Shown piece after piece: positions 9,933-21,812 of a DNA stretch of 64,000 nucleotides (the first letter of the stretch is position 1; each line of letters starts with the position of its first letter). The DNA comes from Epiperipatus broadwayi. Lineage: Eukaryota > Onychophora > Udeonychophora > Euonychophora > Peripatidae. A model generated the notes under the pieces. That model did no database searches and was not told the origin of the DNA. It was given only the letters and a program-made list of their open reading frames with translations. The DNA lies in NCBI GenBank assembly GCA_028023455.1, contig JAQFVV010000030.1:10653649-10717648 (forward strand), written 5' to 3'. Both the position numbers and the translations under genes were made by a program.

Positions 9933-11313
9933 AATACTAGGTGCTTGTCTTATAGATAAAGATGCCATTCAATGGTGCTATTTTCACGCTAAAACTATAA
10001 AATATGATCATTCCCGGGCGTTAATTATAATCTTTTTGATGTGTTTTTTGTAATGGAAAATAAAAACAAAAGAAAATCGTCTTTTTTAAATATTATTTAA
10101 TTTTAAATATTATTTTTTATTAATGTATACAAATTAAATGATAATAATAAATGTAAAATAAAATAAACAAATTACAATTTGATTCGTGTTTTTTAGTTTG
10201 CTTTATTAGAAAAATCAATTTTCTATCGGAGATTTTTTTTACTGGGGTTACGGCTTTTTTTTCTTGTTGTTTAAAAACTCATAATCGGAATAAAAAGTAA
10301 AAATTTTTAGTCTTCCTTTTACATTTTATTTCTACAGAGAAACAGATATTATTGTGTTATCACTATTTTTTACTTTTTTAGTCTTTGTTTTAAATTTTTT
10401 TTTTTTATAGACAAACAGATTTTACCGTTATTTTTTATTTCAAATAGAATGACAACAAAAAGTAAAAGTTGTTACGGTTCGGTTTAGGGTTAGTTTTAGG
10501 GTTAGGTTTAGAGTTAGTGTTCTGTTGTTTGTAATGCTAAAATAAAAAATATCAAAATTGTATTTTTGTAAATATTTTCTTTTACTAACATCTATAAAAT
10601 AAATGATAACAATAAATGTAAACTATATTCAACAAAATATAACAGTAGTTGAAGAAAAGAAAGAAACTAAAACTTTTTTAAACCACAACAAATATATATA
10701 TAAAATGTCTTCTTTATTTATTAACCATGTTTATAATATATGCTTTTTATGACATTTAAAAAACAGTGTACAATTGTACTTTTCTTACTGGATATTTTTG
10801 TGTTAACGCTTGTTTTTACTTCAAAAATATACACATGGTAGAATTTTGTTTTTCTCGTGGAATGTTAGGAACAGTATGTTACTTGACACGTTACCTAATT
10901 CCAACTCACTTTACACATATATCTTGTCAACATTTACCATTTAAAACTTCAATACAGTATGGTGTAAAAAGACTGATAATTATTACTTTCCAAAATCTGA
11001 ACATTTTAATATTTTAAAATAAAAAAAATCCACTGAAAACAACATCCATCCAATTCAAATACACACACCCTCTCACCAAGCCGTAACCATTTTATAAACT
11101 GTGCAAATTCGGAAAATTTATTTGCTGTGATGCGACATACATGCTGTACTGTGACATGTCATAGTGGCCTGCAATCTATAGCACAACAAAAAAGTTGTAT
11201 TATAGAAAATGCGGGTCCGAACGTGTCAGCCGCGGAAACAGCATTTTTGTGTTTTAGCGCAAAAACAGCACCATAGAGCAGCATCTTTAGTGATAAGACT
11301 AGTACCGAATACT
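9933..11313. mobile_element. Inverted-repeat element inserted in the LINE (about 1.38 kb)
   Basis: The left end (AATACTAGGTGCTTGTC, then AAGATGCCATTCAATGGTGC) and the right end read inward (AGTATTCGGTACTAGTC, then AAGATGCTGCTCTATGGTGC) form imperfect inverted repeats of about 85 bp that share GGTGCT(A/G)TTTT(C/T)(A/G)CGCTAAAAC. The segment separates the LINE endonuclease from its reverse transcriptase, so it inserted after the LINE. No transposase is visible, no clear target duplication was found and the superfamily is unknown. A short TTAGGG-like stretch lies inside at 10482-10520. Confidence 0.65.
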
Positions 11314-11449
11314 ACTTCCAAATAGTACTCCAGAGGTTCTCTTCTCAGAAATGTATATAATGTTAAATAAAATAAATCAAATTGAACTGGACCTGATCTC
11401 CAAATACACTCTCGTTTAACATAAATCACATTACACAAAAATCTACCCC

Positions 11450-13900
11450 CCCCTCAAAATTAATCACATTAGCAGAAGAAATAAATAAAAAAATAATACT
11501 GTCAAAACCAGTCAAGAATAACCAAGCAAATATAATAAAGCTAACAAAGTTATACACTCAAACTTTTGATAAACTGAAGCAATGTCTAACAATAAAAAAA
11601 AAGAAAATTTGTTTTACACAACAACATACATGGACCCACAGATATATACATTGGGCCTTAGGTTATTCAACCACAAACAAAGTCCCCATGGCTCTAGAAT
11701 GAGAAAAAAGGATTTGACAGCTGGTTATAATGCCTAGACCCTATGTACAACTACTTAAAAAAAAGCTAACCAGCCATAATCATTTCAAACCACTTGCAGA
11801 CTATTTTGGAAAGCCAGAAACAAAAACACCATTTGAAATAAAGGATTTTGCAATTGTTTTAAACTCACATGTCATCCAGGACCACCAGGAATTTCACAAT
11901 TTGTACTGTCACATCTCAGCCAATTCACAAATAAATATTTTGCCAACTTGTGAATCAATTATCACAGAAACTATACAATATACAAGGACTACATCCAATA
12001 TCAATGGTTCCATTTGTAAAAAAAACAACAACCAATTTCCACACTCTTCAATTTGCGACCAATCTCAATGGAGCCATTGGGAATAAAAATACTGGAAAAG
12101 GTCATAAAGGACAAAATTGAATAATACATAGAACCAATAAGATCACAACATCAATATGCAAAAAAAGGGTCATCTATAGGGCAAGCAGCACTGATATATA
12201 AAACAGTAATCAATTCAGTTATTAAAAAGAAAAAATATGCACCAATGGTAGTCCAGTTGAATTTTGAAAGTGCTTTTGACTCGGTGCCAATAGAAACACT
12301 ATTGAGCCAGCTAAAAAAACACAGATACCTAAATCAATATTATATACAATAGGCACTTTGCTTCTAAATAAAGAAATACATAACACGCTCAATGGAAGAT
12401 TCACATCATCATTCAATCTTAGCCAATCAATCCTGCAAGGTTTTCCACTAAGCACACTGCTATTTACCTTTTATTTAAACACACTACTAGAGCAAATCAA
12501 TAAAAAAATCCAAGGAATTCAAATACCAAACACAAATACATACATTCCCTGCATAGCTTATATGGATGATGTCACAGTATTTCTAAACTCAAAGAAGCAA
12601 ATACATATACTACAGGAAATAATAGAATCTTGCACAAAAAAGTTCAAATTAAAAATTAACATCAATAAGTCAGCAGCTTGGTTAATATACACAGGCAAAA
12701 CAGACACACAAGTTTATCAAGGTAAACCCAGTAATTTTTTGGGTTTTCCTTTCAACTTGGGAATGAGTCAAATGAGAAGGAATATACAAAATAAGCTCAA
12801 AATCAAAGCAGAAAGAATTATAACGTCACTCTCCAGATCATATCTCACTCTATCTCAAAACTATCACTGTTTAATCAACTTATTATTACCAAAATAACAT
12901 ACTACCTGCCAATAATTATTTTTACAAAACAATTTACAAAGTCAATTAACTCACTCTGTAATAAACTATTATTGAACAGAAAAATAGTAGCAATTTCAAT
13001 AAAGCAACTAAACCAATCAACAAGGTGGAATGGCCTTGGACTGCATGCAATACAAACTTTCTACACACAAAAGACAGTAAATCTACTGATTGCCACATTT
13101 AGACATTTCCCAAACATAAAACCAAAACTGAAAATCACACCAATGGACCGACATCCTCTTATGGATAATTATATAAATACACTATTGACAAGTATTAAAA
13201 ACATTAAAGATAAAATAGCACTGAAGAACCCAATTAAATATACTTATTGGCAAATTCATGATTTTCTATCTCAGAACCAAGAAAACAATAATAGGCTAAC
13301 AGTACTAGGAATAAATAATAGTTAATTACTCAAAAAGTACAAAACATGGTATTTAGAACCTAAATTATTTGACTTCATCCTCAAATTAAATTTAAGTACG
13401 CTCGGTTCAGGAGATTTTACCTAAATGTTGATCCAATGGGTGCTTTGTGTCACTGGGAAGAAGAAACACAAGAACATTTGATACATCACTGTAGAGACTT
13501 AGAGAAAGTCAGACAACTGATGTTGAATAATAACAGGAAAAGTGAAACCACAATAGAAAAAATGCTAAAAGCATTCAACAAAAACAAAATACCAATAATA
13601 CATGCAGCAACTTTCAGTATATATGCCTTATGGTGTACCAGATGTGCTTTCACTTTGGGAAACAATCCAAGAAAACATCCTAACACATATCACAACAAAC
13701 TAGAAAAACTTAAGGAAAGGGACAATCTTTTTGCATCACCGGACATTTTTGCTGCCACTTGGTCTCTTTTTAAAATAAGAGCAGCATTATAATGGATAGA
13801 CCACATACAACCTCAGAAAAACGGAAAGCCAAAATGAACCCACAATAAGAAGTGAAATATCTAAAACTGTGGGAATTACAAAAGACTCTAATGGTTAAGG
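11450..13900 (+). pseudogene. LINE reverse transcriptase and C-terminal region, decayed
   Basis: Across several frames the order is as follows. LRPISMEP and LEKVIKDKIE (about 12050-12120). QYAKKGSSIGQAAL (about 12150-12195). NFESAFDSVP (about 12257-12290), the first catalytic-aspartate motif. GFPLSTLLFTFYLN (about 12438-12480). YMDDV at 12559-12573, the FADD-equivalent catalytic box. Thumb sequence to about 12895. A C-terminal CHWEEETQEHLIHHC at about 13448-13493, a cysteine/histidine motif seen downstream of RT in many LINEs. Stops and frame changes separate the pieces. The 3' end is near 14000, where AATAAAG occurs. This element is a possible past source of LINE machinery, but this copy is inactive. 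Confidence 0.85.
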
Positions 13901-15539
13901 AAAATAAAAGTTTTTTTTTCTGTATTTCAAGATGTATCCTAGTATATTATGTTTGATACAATGTATTACCTGATATAATGTAATCAATTTTTGCCTAATA
14001 AAGTTTGCTTTGAAACGTAAAATTATAAATGTAATACGTTTACATTTATTTAAAAAATAAAAATGAATCATAAATATTGTACGCCTATATAATATAGCAT
14101 TATGCGTCAATTTACACTATGAGAAGTTAATATTCTTGCGTGTGTGTGTGGGTTAGAAATATATACACAGACAACTTCATCCATTTTATACAGTTTATAT
14201 AATAGCTAAATAAAATTAATAATCCTAAATATATATATAAATGAGCTGAAGCTTCAACTACAGCCACCTTGTGTGTGGTCACTCATAGAGTGCCTGTCAC
14301 TATATATATATCCAAACTATTTTTTTAATGTAAGTAATATTTGTTAATAAAGAAAAGTTTTAATTTATGTTTTTCTTTATTGATTCATGTTTTTTTATTT
14401 TATATTCCCCCTCAAAATTTTAAAATGTATGGGATCTTCCAATTTTCATTAAAAAAGAAGATGAAGGTTTTAGCTAATCATAAATTTTTATTTTATTTTT
14501 ATCTTTTATTGTGTAATGTGGTGTTTTCAGATTCGATTATTATTTTAAAAAGAGGAAGAAGATTTTAGCTAATTTTAAATTTTTATCTTTTACTGTGAAA
14601 TAAACCTGTTCAAGTAAATGTTAATTAGTTTAATAATAAGAATAAAAAGATTAATCTTATTTGCTATATGAAATTACATTTTGATAGAAAATATGTTAGA
14701 TTTGAAATTGTCATATTATTATGGTTAATGTTATTAAATATTTGTTTAAAAAAATAACAGGGTTATATAGTTATCTGTTCTATGAATTGGCGGTGTGTAT
14801 AACTTGATTTCATTGTAGTATAGTGCTTTAAGGAATTTGTAAATGATCTCAGTAAAACTATTTAAATTAAGGTAGATTAAGCATATTCAGTTTTCCCTAT
14901 TTACAATCACAGTAGTTAGGGTTCTTGAGATCTTGAACTATGAACTATTTTATTAAAAATAATGATTCATTCACATAGATGTGTGGGTATATATTTTTGT
15001 TTGAACATCCAGATAGTTATTTGAATGGAGCTAGGTTAAGATCACCTTTAAAGTTTATTCATTTTACTTTATTTGTACAGATTAAAAAATAGTGTACAGA
15101 TGGTTGATAATTTTTGTTATGCTCTAAATTTGGTAATTTCTAGATAATTATCTTGCATTTTAATATTAATTCTCTTTTAGATTCAGTCATATTATTTCAG
15201 GCTAGTGGTGTAACTTATTATTATTGCAATTACTTATGTTTATTTATGGCTGATTCTCTCCATTTTACTTTTATATTTGTTGATGACTATTCAATGATGA
15301 TGATAATTTGGCATCACTCCATGATATTTATTCCTTCAGCAGCACTGTTACAATATATAGATTGGTTTTTAATTATACATCTATAATTTTCAAATTATTA
15401 AAAAGCATTGAATATAGTAAAAATATAAAAGTTAATTTTACATATGAGAGTGAAAAAAAAAAGAATTTTAAATCTCTGGTTCAAAATAATATTATATATA
15501 TATAAAATATACGAACTAACTAAAGGAAAAATAAAGACA
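13901..15539. other. Intronic AT-rich DNA, nothing recognised
   Basis: Contains the LINE 3' tail to about 14010. The rest is low-complexity AT-rich sequence with short TA runs and no supported gene. Confidence 0.5.
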
Positions 15540-15571
15540 TAATAAAAACACAGAATTACTTCTCTATAAAA

Positions 15572-15617
15572 CTGCTTTCATATTTCAACCAGCAGACTGG
15601 TTTTCATCAGAAAGCAA
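15572..15617 (-). ncRNA. Hammerhead-like motif downstream of the Neptune-like PLE (family 6)
   Basis: The minus strand reads stem I TGCTTT/AAAGCA, perfect core CTGATGA (plus-strand 15604-15610), a strong stem II AACCAG-TCTG-CTGGTT, then GAAATATG. The base at the cleavage position would be G, which blocks hammerhead cleavage, and one extra A sits before stem II. It is a damaged ribozyme or a variant. It lies about 0.4 kb beyond the end of the minus-strand PLE coding region, where the terminal repeat is expected. Confidence 0.55.
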
Positions 15618-15839
15618 AATGGCTATTTCCAGAATTTAAGCGCTAAAATATTACAGTTACGTATCAGATAATAAAACTAATTCCTATAGGCTAAAAATCT
15701 TTAAAACTTTATATATATATATAAAACTTTATATAAAAAATACTAAAAAAATTCTTTCACAAAAAATATTTTAAAAAACTATACATTATTATTATATATT
15801 AAAATATATCAAAAAACAATAAAAATATACTATTATATA

Positions 15840-15935
15840 TGTACACACCAAAAAAACTGTATATATATATATATATATTCTACTATATGTATTCTACTAT
15901 ATATATATATCTTATACATATATATTTTTTATATA
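15840..15935. repeat. (TA)n microsatellite tracts
   Basis: Several TA runs separated by short unique words, between the PLE coding end and its hammerhead-like terminus. Confidence 0.8.
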
Positions 15936-15999
15936 TTTATTCCACTTTGTGCTAGTCCACCTATAAAATAATTATCTAGGAAACAAAAAAAGCAAATCC

Positions 16000-16952
16000 C
16001 TAGGAAACCAGGTAATTCAAAGACATGATAGTACCTATATTTATATTCATCCCATGAGGATGTAATGTCTTAAATATAAAAATAAAAAAGCTCTCCTGTT
16101 TTCTTTCTCTCATGGAAGAAAAATTATCTTCCAATATAACCACTCTTAAATCATCAATTGAGTGATCAGGTAAATTGAAATGTTTAAAAACAGGTCTATC
16201 TTCATTTTTATGTAAAACATCAAACCTATGGTTGGTCATTCTAATATGCAAACTGTTTGCTGATTCACCTATGTAACAACTCAAGCATCTATTACATTCT
16301 ATTAAATATACCCAAGTTTATACTTTTACAATTGACATAGTTGGGGATACACCATTTAAAACCATGAATGGTATCTCTCTGAACCATCTTTGTCACAATA
16401 ACATGTTCACATGTTAAACATCTATTATCCTCACATAAAAAACATCCCTTCTCTGACACAAAATTAATGCCAAAAACTATCCTTACAAGTCTATCCCTAA
16501 GTGTCCTATGTCAACGATATACAACTCTAGGTGGATAGGGAAAAACAGATCTCAAATAATCTGTGGAATTTAATATATTAAAACGTTTCCAGAATATTTG
16601 GTTAATATTAGGTAAATCATCATTGAAGGTCAGAACCAGTGGTATATTTATCAACTGACTCTTTCCTTTCTTAGATAGAAGAAGTTCTTTCCTGTCAACT
16701 CCTGAAGATTTTACCACTGCCCTATCTAACAGTTCTTTAGGATATTTCATATTGATAAATTTATTATACAAAACCTTGTAATTTTGCTGAAGAAATCCCT
16801 AATCACGCAAATTCTTTTAATCCTTAAAAATTGACTGTAAGGGATATTAGTCTTTAAGTGCTTATGGTAATTACTATAAAAATGTAGGATAAACATGACT
16901 ATCAGTTGGCTTCCTATATATATATATATATATATATATAGGATATATATAT

Positions 16953-17006
<54 letters not shown>

Positions 17007-17310
17007 TATTAAGAATACCAACACTATAAGTAATCTCAACATCAAGAAAATGAATCATTGTTTTAGAAAAATTCATTGAAAATTGTATATTATTATTAAA
17101 CTTATTTAAATAATCAAAAAATGTATAAAGTTCTTTTTCACTGTATGGCCAGATTATAAAGATATCATCTATATATCTCAGCCAAGTGGCTAGCCTTCTC
17201 AAGTATAGAGCTTTCCAATTGAGTCATAAAAATGTTTGCATAATTTGGTGCCATTTTTGTTCCCATTGCAGTATCTTGCTTTTGTAAATAATAGATAGAG
17301 TTAAAAACAC
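16000..17310 (-). pseudogene. Penelope-like element A: RT and GIY-YIG remnants
   Basis: Reading the minus strand, [20 protein letters not shown] and NYANIFM (about 17300-17220) are PLE reverse-transcriptase motifs. [13 protein letters not shown] (about 17190-17150) is the YxDD catalytic box, and HFLDVEI follows. Further on come FWKRFNIL (about 16590), CFLCEDNRCLTC (about 16450-16410) and a GIY-YIG-type endonuclease start with SCYIGES (about 16284-16264). A cysteine-rich linker before the endonuclease suggests the Neptune-like group. A (TA)n tract at 16917-17002 has expanded inside the RT, and stops break the frame. The element encoded the polymerase and nuclease for its own mobility. It is dead, and sense to the CRISP intron. 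Confidence 0.88.
16915..17003. repeat. (TA)n microsatellite inside the PLE A reverse transcriptase
   Basis: Two long TA runs interrupted by GGATATATATATCTATAA. In frame they would encode alternating Ile and Tyr, plainly not part of the original protein. Confidence 0.9.
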
Positions 17311-18060
17311 AAAAATTATTCTTATGGCTCACCTCAGTGAAGGGGTGTGTCTCTAGAAACTAGATCTAAAATACTAACTCAAAAGTCAATCAGCACTTAT
17401 AAGACATGTTTCTATCAATTTGAAAGTCTGAACTTTTTGGACATGTAAATGTCTTCAATAAGCTCAAAACCAATTGGTCTGAAGGTAGAGTTAACAATAG
17501 AGATTTTGAATTCTTTCTCTTTTGGCATTTAATAAATAAAGCTTGTTTAGAGCTATTGGTAATCTCCATCTAGTGATCATTTAAATGCAAGCTTAAAAGC
17601 AAGTTATGAAATTTATAAATTGTTTTATTAATTATTATAAGTGTACCTTTGATGGCTTTTGCAATGCTATATTGCAGAAGCTATTATTATATGGTGAACT
17701 GAACTGAATTCAGACCCATATAGCTATCTGTTTTGCAAAGCTGGATTTGAAGACATTAATGTGTCCGATAAGTTTAGACTTTCAAATTGATAGAAATGTG
17801 TTTTATAAGTGCTGACTTTTGAGTTAGCATTTTAGATCTAGTTTCTAGAGACCCACCTCTTCACTGAGGTGAGCCATAAGCTTGAAACCAATTGGTCTGG
17901 AGGTAGGGTTAATGATAGAAATTTTGAATTCTTTCTCTTTTGGTATTTATAAAAATAAAGCTTGTTTAGAGCTATTGGTAAGCTCCATCTAGTGATCATT
18001 TAAATGCAAGCTTAAAAGCAAGTTACGAAATTTATAACTTGTTTTATTATATATATATAT
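17311..18060. mobile_element. PLE terminal-repeat cluster (family 4), inverted and direct copies
   Basis: 17331-17435 recurs inverted at about 17763-17880 (shared words include AGATCTAGTTTCTAGAGAC and CAAATTGATAGAAA). 17455-17630 recurs directly at about 17878-18055 (shared AAACCAATTGGTCTG and GAGCTATTGGTAA). The cluster lies directly 5' of PLE A. Related copies occur at 57724-57930 and, more distantly, 59540-59680. It ends 60 bp short of the CRISP hinge exon. Confidence 0.8.
17865..17913 (+). ncRNA. Hammerhead-like motif with a 10-bp palindromic stem III (family 4)
   Basis: The elements are stem I ACCTC..CA / TG-GAGGT, the core word CTGAGGT, stem II GAGC-CATAA-GCTT, GAA, palindromic stem III ACCAATTGGT and cleavage-position C. 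Everything fits a type I hammerhead except that A9 is T. The same T occurs in the copies at 17330 (minus) and 57735, so it is a family feature, not a private mutation. Activity is doubtful. Confidence 0.5.
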
Positions 18061-18118
18061 TCTGTATAAAAACCATATAAAACATAAAAATAAATAAATA
18101 ACTTATTAAAACACTTAC

Positions 18119-18207
18119 TGCACAATCCATTAACACAATTGTTGGGACATAATTCACACTTTTTTCCTTTCACGTAAGGTATGGTTTCATGGCCTTGAAT
18201 GTTACCA
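18119..18207 (-). CDS. CRISP gene, CAP end and hinge exon
   Basis: An 89-nt exon on the minus strand, with acceptor ...attatctAG and donor GTaagt (a near-perfect consensus). One base completes the serine codon split with the previous exon. It then gives 29 codons starting GNIQG, with PYVKGKKC in the middle and CPNNCVNGLC at the end, plus one base of a split threonine codon. This is the characteristic junction between the CAP domain and the cysteine hinge in CRISP proteins (family form GN..G..PY..G..C..CP..C..GLCTN). The cysteines are paired in the mature extracellular protein. The distance to the previous exon is about 36.6 kb and to the next about 15.1 kb, both introns being filled with transposons. 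I see no frameshift or stop. Confidence 0.93.
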
Positions 18208-18209
18208 CT

Positions 18210-19227
18210 AGATAATAAAAATAATAATAAATCAATGTTTTAAAAGTTTAATAAAGTTGTTTGTGTGTGTATATATAAAATTATATGGGGGATTTCTAAA
18301 AAGATTATCTGTAACTTGAGAAAAATAGCAGATTGCACTGACAACTTTCAGTCAATTGACAAAGTAACACAGGAATTTTTAATTCTACTAATATGTTAAT
18401 CTACCCAGACAATATATATATAGAACTGAATCCACATTGACATTAAGAATGTTGTCATTTGAGAGCGCCACTAAAGTACTTAATGAACCTAGGAAATTTA
18501 TTTAAGATGATGCACTAATGATGATGAGCATCTTGATAGACGAATATAGTAAACAAACATCAGCCAAATTAATTACAATAAGAGTAAAATTTATTAAAAT
18601 TAAATGAAAAATTTTTAAAATCAAAAATTTAATAGATACATCATTAACAGAGTACTTCATTATTGACAGCTTTGACAAATAAATTGATTCTTCTACTTAA
18701 TTACTTCAATAAGATTAAAATAATCTTTCAACACCATTTTATAAAATAGGATGGATACTATATATAAATGCCTTTTAATAAGAAAAATAAAATTCCTTTT
18801 TATCTCATTGTATGCTTATGCATATATGCACACAATAAAAATATACCACCTAACGAGTGTATTAATTTAAGATGGGCTATTAAACATAAAAGAGGCATGG
18901 GAAGCTAATGCTCAGCTTACCATGCAAAAGACAAGCAAGTCAAAGTTTTAACAATTGGTAGCCCAGATTTAAAGAATATGAGCTTGAATCATGATCAATG
19001 GCTCTGATGAACTTGTTAAAATGTGTCAACAATAACTAACAAAATAGATGTGTTGCCTATACCAAACCCAGGTCTTGCCAGAATAAGTGGAGTGTGGGAA
19101 GACAGTAGACAATCTAGTCATCAAAGGAATTACAATAATAATATTGACCAGGTAGATACATGGCTACTCTGGCAAAGGAAAGAAGAGCCTTATAAAATAA
19201 CAGTAGTATTTGTATCGATGAATTTTA
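18210..19227. other. Intronic AT-rich DNA, nothing recognised
   Basis: Starts just upstream of the CRISP hinge exon acceptor. No element ends or coding were identified. Confidence 0.5.
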
Positions 19228-19733
19228 GGTGCTCTTTTAGTATGCAATGTCCACCATTTTATATTTCAAAAATTACCAAAAATGTAATCTGACACATCTA
19301 AGTGATAAAAAGGTACACGAAAACACAAAAAATTTAGAACTCAAATCACATGACTTGAAAAAAGCCCAAAACATTGCATAATAAAAAAAAGGCCAAAACG
19401 TGGAAAATTTATAACTCTGGTCACATGATTATAATATCAATTAAAAGCAACACCAATAAATCTGAAAACTTTACAAAATAGATATGAGATCGCATAATTA
19501 AAAAAAAAGCCAAAATATAAAAAAATTAGATATCTGGTCAAGCAAAACTTTAAAAATAGAGATGAGATTGCATAATATAAAAAAGGCCAAAATGGGGCCT
19601 TTTTTTTCAAGCCATGTGACCCAAGTTCTAAATTTTTTGCATTTTTGCATACTTTTTTATTATTTAGATGTGTCAGATGACATTTTTGGTCATTTTTGAA
19701 ATTCAAAATGGTGATTGCATACTAAAATGGCAC
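19228..19733. mobile_element. Foldback/MITE-like element (about 506 bp)
   Basis: The ends form long inverted repeats of about 75 bp or more. The left end reads GGTGCTCTTTTAGTATGCAA and the right end read inward GGTGCCATTTTAGTATGCAA; both continue through ATTTCAAAAAT(T/G)ACCAAAAATG and CTGACACATCTAA. Internal repeats GCCAAAA and CACATGA occur in both halves. AATTTT flanks both sides and could be a target duplication, but in this AT-rich context that is weak. No transposase. Confidence 0.75.
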
Positions 19734-20162
19734 CAAATTTTTTTTACTTTGTCAAATCAATATTTTTACAGTGGATAACTTAATGTGTTACCAATTTGTT
19801 GACAAAATCATAATGATCTGTGAATAGATTTTCAACAAAGAGAGGACATTAGTTCTTCTTGATTAATATCTACAACATTATTAATAGAATGAATATTTTA
19901 AAAAAATCATTTTTTTAATGTGTATTAATATTATGGTAAGTAATTTCAAATGTTTTCTATTTGAATACATAAATGAAAAGAATCTAATGAAGTTAAAAAT
20001 AGCTGGAAACCATCTAACGATAATATACATGGGAATATCATCATCATCATTATTTGTGAAATTCTACAGAGAACATAAAAGAAAAAAGAACTAGCTGAAA
20101 GAATGCCAAAAGATGTGAATTGGGTTGAGAAACATGGGTGTAATAGATTGAACTCTTGAATA
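19734..20162. other. Intronic AT-rich DNA, nothing recognised
   Basis: No supported feature. Confidence 0.5.
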
Positions 20163-20420
20163 TATATATATATGTTAAAACGAAGATTTGCACGGGTTAA
20201 ATATATAAAATACATATTTTGCGGGTTCATCTGTGTTAAAAACTTTTAATATTAATATACTGACATTTCAACTTGGTCACACAAGCCATCCACAGAGTTA
20301 TAAAAGGTAGAAAGATGATTGTAGAGGCGCTACAATCACTGATTTGAATAAAATGTTAAAATTCCACCAATAGCAAAAAATGTTAAATTTAGGAATGTTT
20401 TTTAAAAAAATCTTTCCAAA
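20163..20420 (-). mobile_element. Terminal repeat of PLE B (family 7)
   Basis: Shares long stretches with 41430-41712: GCGGGTTCATC, TTAATATTAATATACTGACA, GTAGAGGCGCTACAATCA and the hairpin CTTG-TGTGAC-CAAG followed by GAAATGTC on the minus strand. It lies directly 3' of the PLE B coding remnant, as expected for its terminal repeat. The hairpin-GAAA-TGTC part resembles a hammerhead, but the CUGANGA core is not convincing. Confidence 0.7.
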
Positions 20421-20445
20421 TAGGAGGAAGTTTGCATGTATCATC

Positions 20446-21464
20446 TCACTTATTGATACAATCTGGCCTTTTAAGTATCTCAATGGCTTCTCTAATTTTG
20501 CATTGGTAGAGATTATCACATCTGGATATGATCCTGGTACTAGAAAAATCAATTTTATGACCTGAATCTATAGTATGGAGTGAGTGCTGATGATGATGAG
20601 TGTTGTTTAACTGCATTAGCATGCTCATCTCTCCTAACACTGATGCGATGATTACTCATACCTATGTAAGAAGCTTTACAATTTTAACATGAGATTTAAT
20701 AAACACCATGAGATTCAAGAGGGATTGAATCCTTAGGCTTGGTTATTATATTGCTGATCTTTTGATGAGCAAAAAATGCTGTATGTATATTATAGCATTT
20801 TAATATACATCTGATACTGTCTGTAGTTCCTTTTACATATGGAACACAAATCCTAATAGCTGATTTATCATCTTTGTTTCCTATTTTGTCTATTTTGGGC
20901 TTGAAATAAGGCTTTTTTTTTATAAATTTGTAATTATAACTATTTGCTAATAAAACACTATTAATATGATTTATTTCTTCTTTCAGATGTGTCTCATCTG
21001 AAAGGTTAATTGCTCTATTTAAAAGAGTTTTGGCTACAGAAACTATCTGAGTTGGGTGATGATGAGAATGGAAATGCAAATATCTGTCTGTGTGTGTATT
21101 CTTTCTGTAAATAGAAAAAGATAAACTATTTGGTGTTCTGGTGACAAGAACATCAAGAAAAGGGAGTTTTCCATCAGGCTCTGTCTCCATTGTAAATTTA
21201 ATATGAGGATGCATATTATTTAAATGTAAGAAAAAAATCATCTAATTTATTTTTTCCATGTTGCCATATGACAAAAGTGTCATCTATGTATCTGAGCCAA
21301 ATGAGAGGTTTTAAAGATGATGATTCTAAAGCACGAGTTTCTATATATTCCATGAATAAATCAGCTATTTCTCCTGAGATAGGTGAGCCCATAGGAGTAC
21401 CAAAAACTTGTCTGTAATGCTGTCCATTGTATAAACAATTCAAAAGATAAAATTTTAATGACAA
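20446..21464 (-). pseudogene. Penelope-like element B: 5'-truncated RT plus GIY-YIG
   Basis: The minus strand encodes FGTPMGSPISGEIADLFMEY and then LIWLRYIDDTFVIW (the catalytic YxDD box, about 21310-21270). LPFLDVLVTR and the RT thumb follow, with RICVPYVKGTTDSIR. A GIY-YIG-type nuclease then begins HGVY, a stop, then CKASYIGMSNHRISVRRDEH (about 20710-20620) and ends with KIREAIEILKRP (about 20480), which carries the expected catalytic glutamate. The RT fingers are missing: the copy stops abruptly at about 21464. There is one frame change near 21230 and stops near 20700. It is a non-functional fragment with its 3' terminal repeat still attached. Confidence 0.9.
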
Positions 21465-21812
21465 ATAAAAATTGTATCATTTACAAATGGACATGTAAGT
21501 GTGGCAATGGATATATAGGTGAATCGGGGTGCACATTGGAAAAAAGAACAAAAGAGCACTTATTGTTATTTAAAAAGGTTCAAAATACAAAACAAAATTT
21601 TAAAAATAGTAATAACTTATCAACTTCTGTTTTTTATGACCATAATAAATCATGGTTTTGATTTTGATTATAACAATGTAAAAATATTGGAAACTGAAAG
21701 AAATAATAATAAAAGAAAAATTAAAGAGGCGATGTTTATATATAAACACAAACCGAATTTAATTAATAAGCAAGCAGCAAATGTTAAGATCACAGAATTA
21801 TGGGAAAGTTGA
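21458..21812 (+). pseudogene. Penelope-like GIY-YIG nuclease fragment in opposite orientation
   Basis: Starts at the exact point where PLE B ends and runs the other way. The first 68 codons include CIIYKWTCKCGNGYIGESG and TLEKRTKEH, a complete GIY-YIG N-terminal half. A frameshift near 21650 leads into a segment with RKIKEAMFIYKHKPNLIN, containing the catalytic glutamate and the usual C-terminal pattern. It differs in sequence from PLE B's own nuclease, so it is a separate lineage or a separate insertion, joined tail-out to PLE B. Confidence 0.85.

Noticed and set aside
10482-10520. TTAGGG-like repeats suggesting an interstitial telomere
   Set aside because: Only a few imperfect units, inside the inverted-repeat element nested in the LINE; more likely part of that element.
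20265-20300. Hammerhead in the family 7 terminal repeat (also 41620-41665)
   Set aside because: A hairpin CTTG-TGTGAC-CAAG and GAAATGTC are present, but neither copy has a sequence that can be aligned to CUGANGA at the right place.
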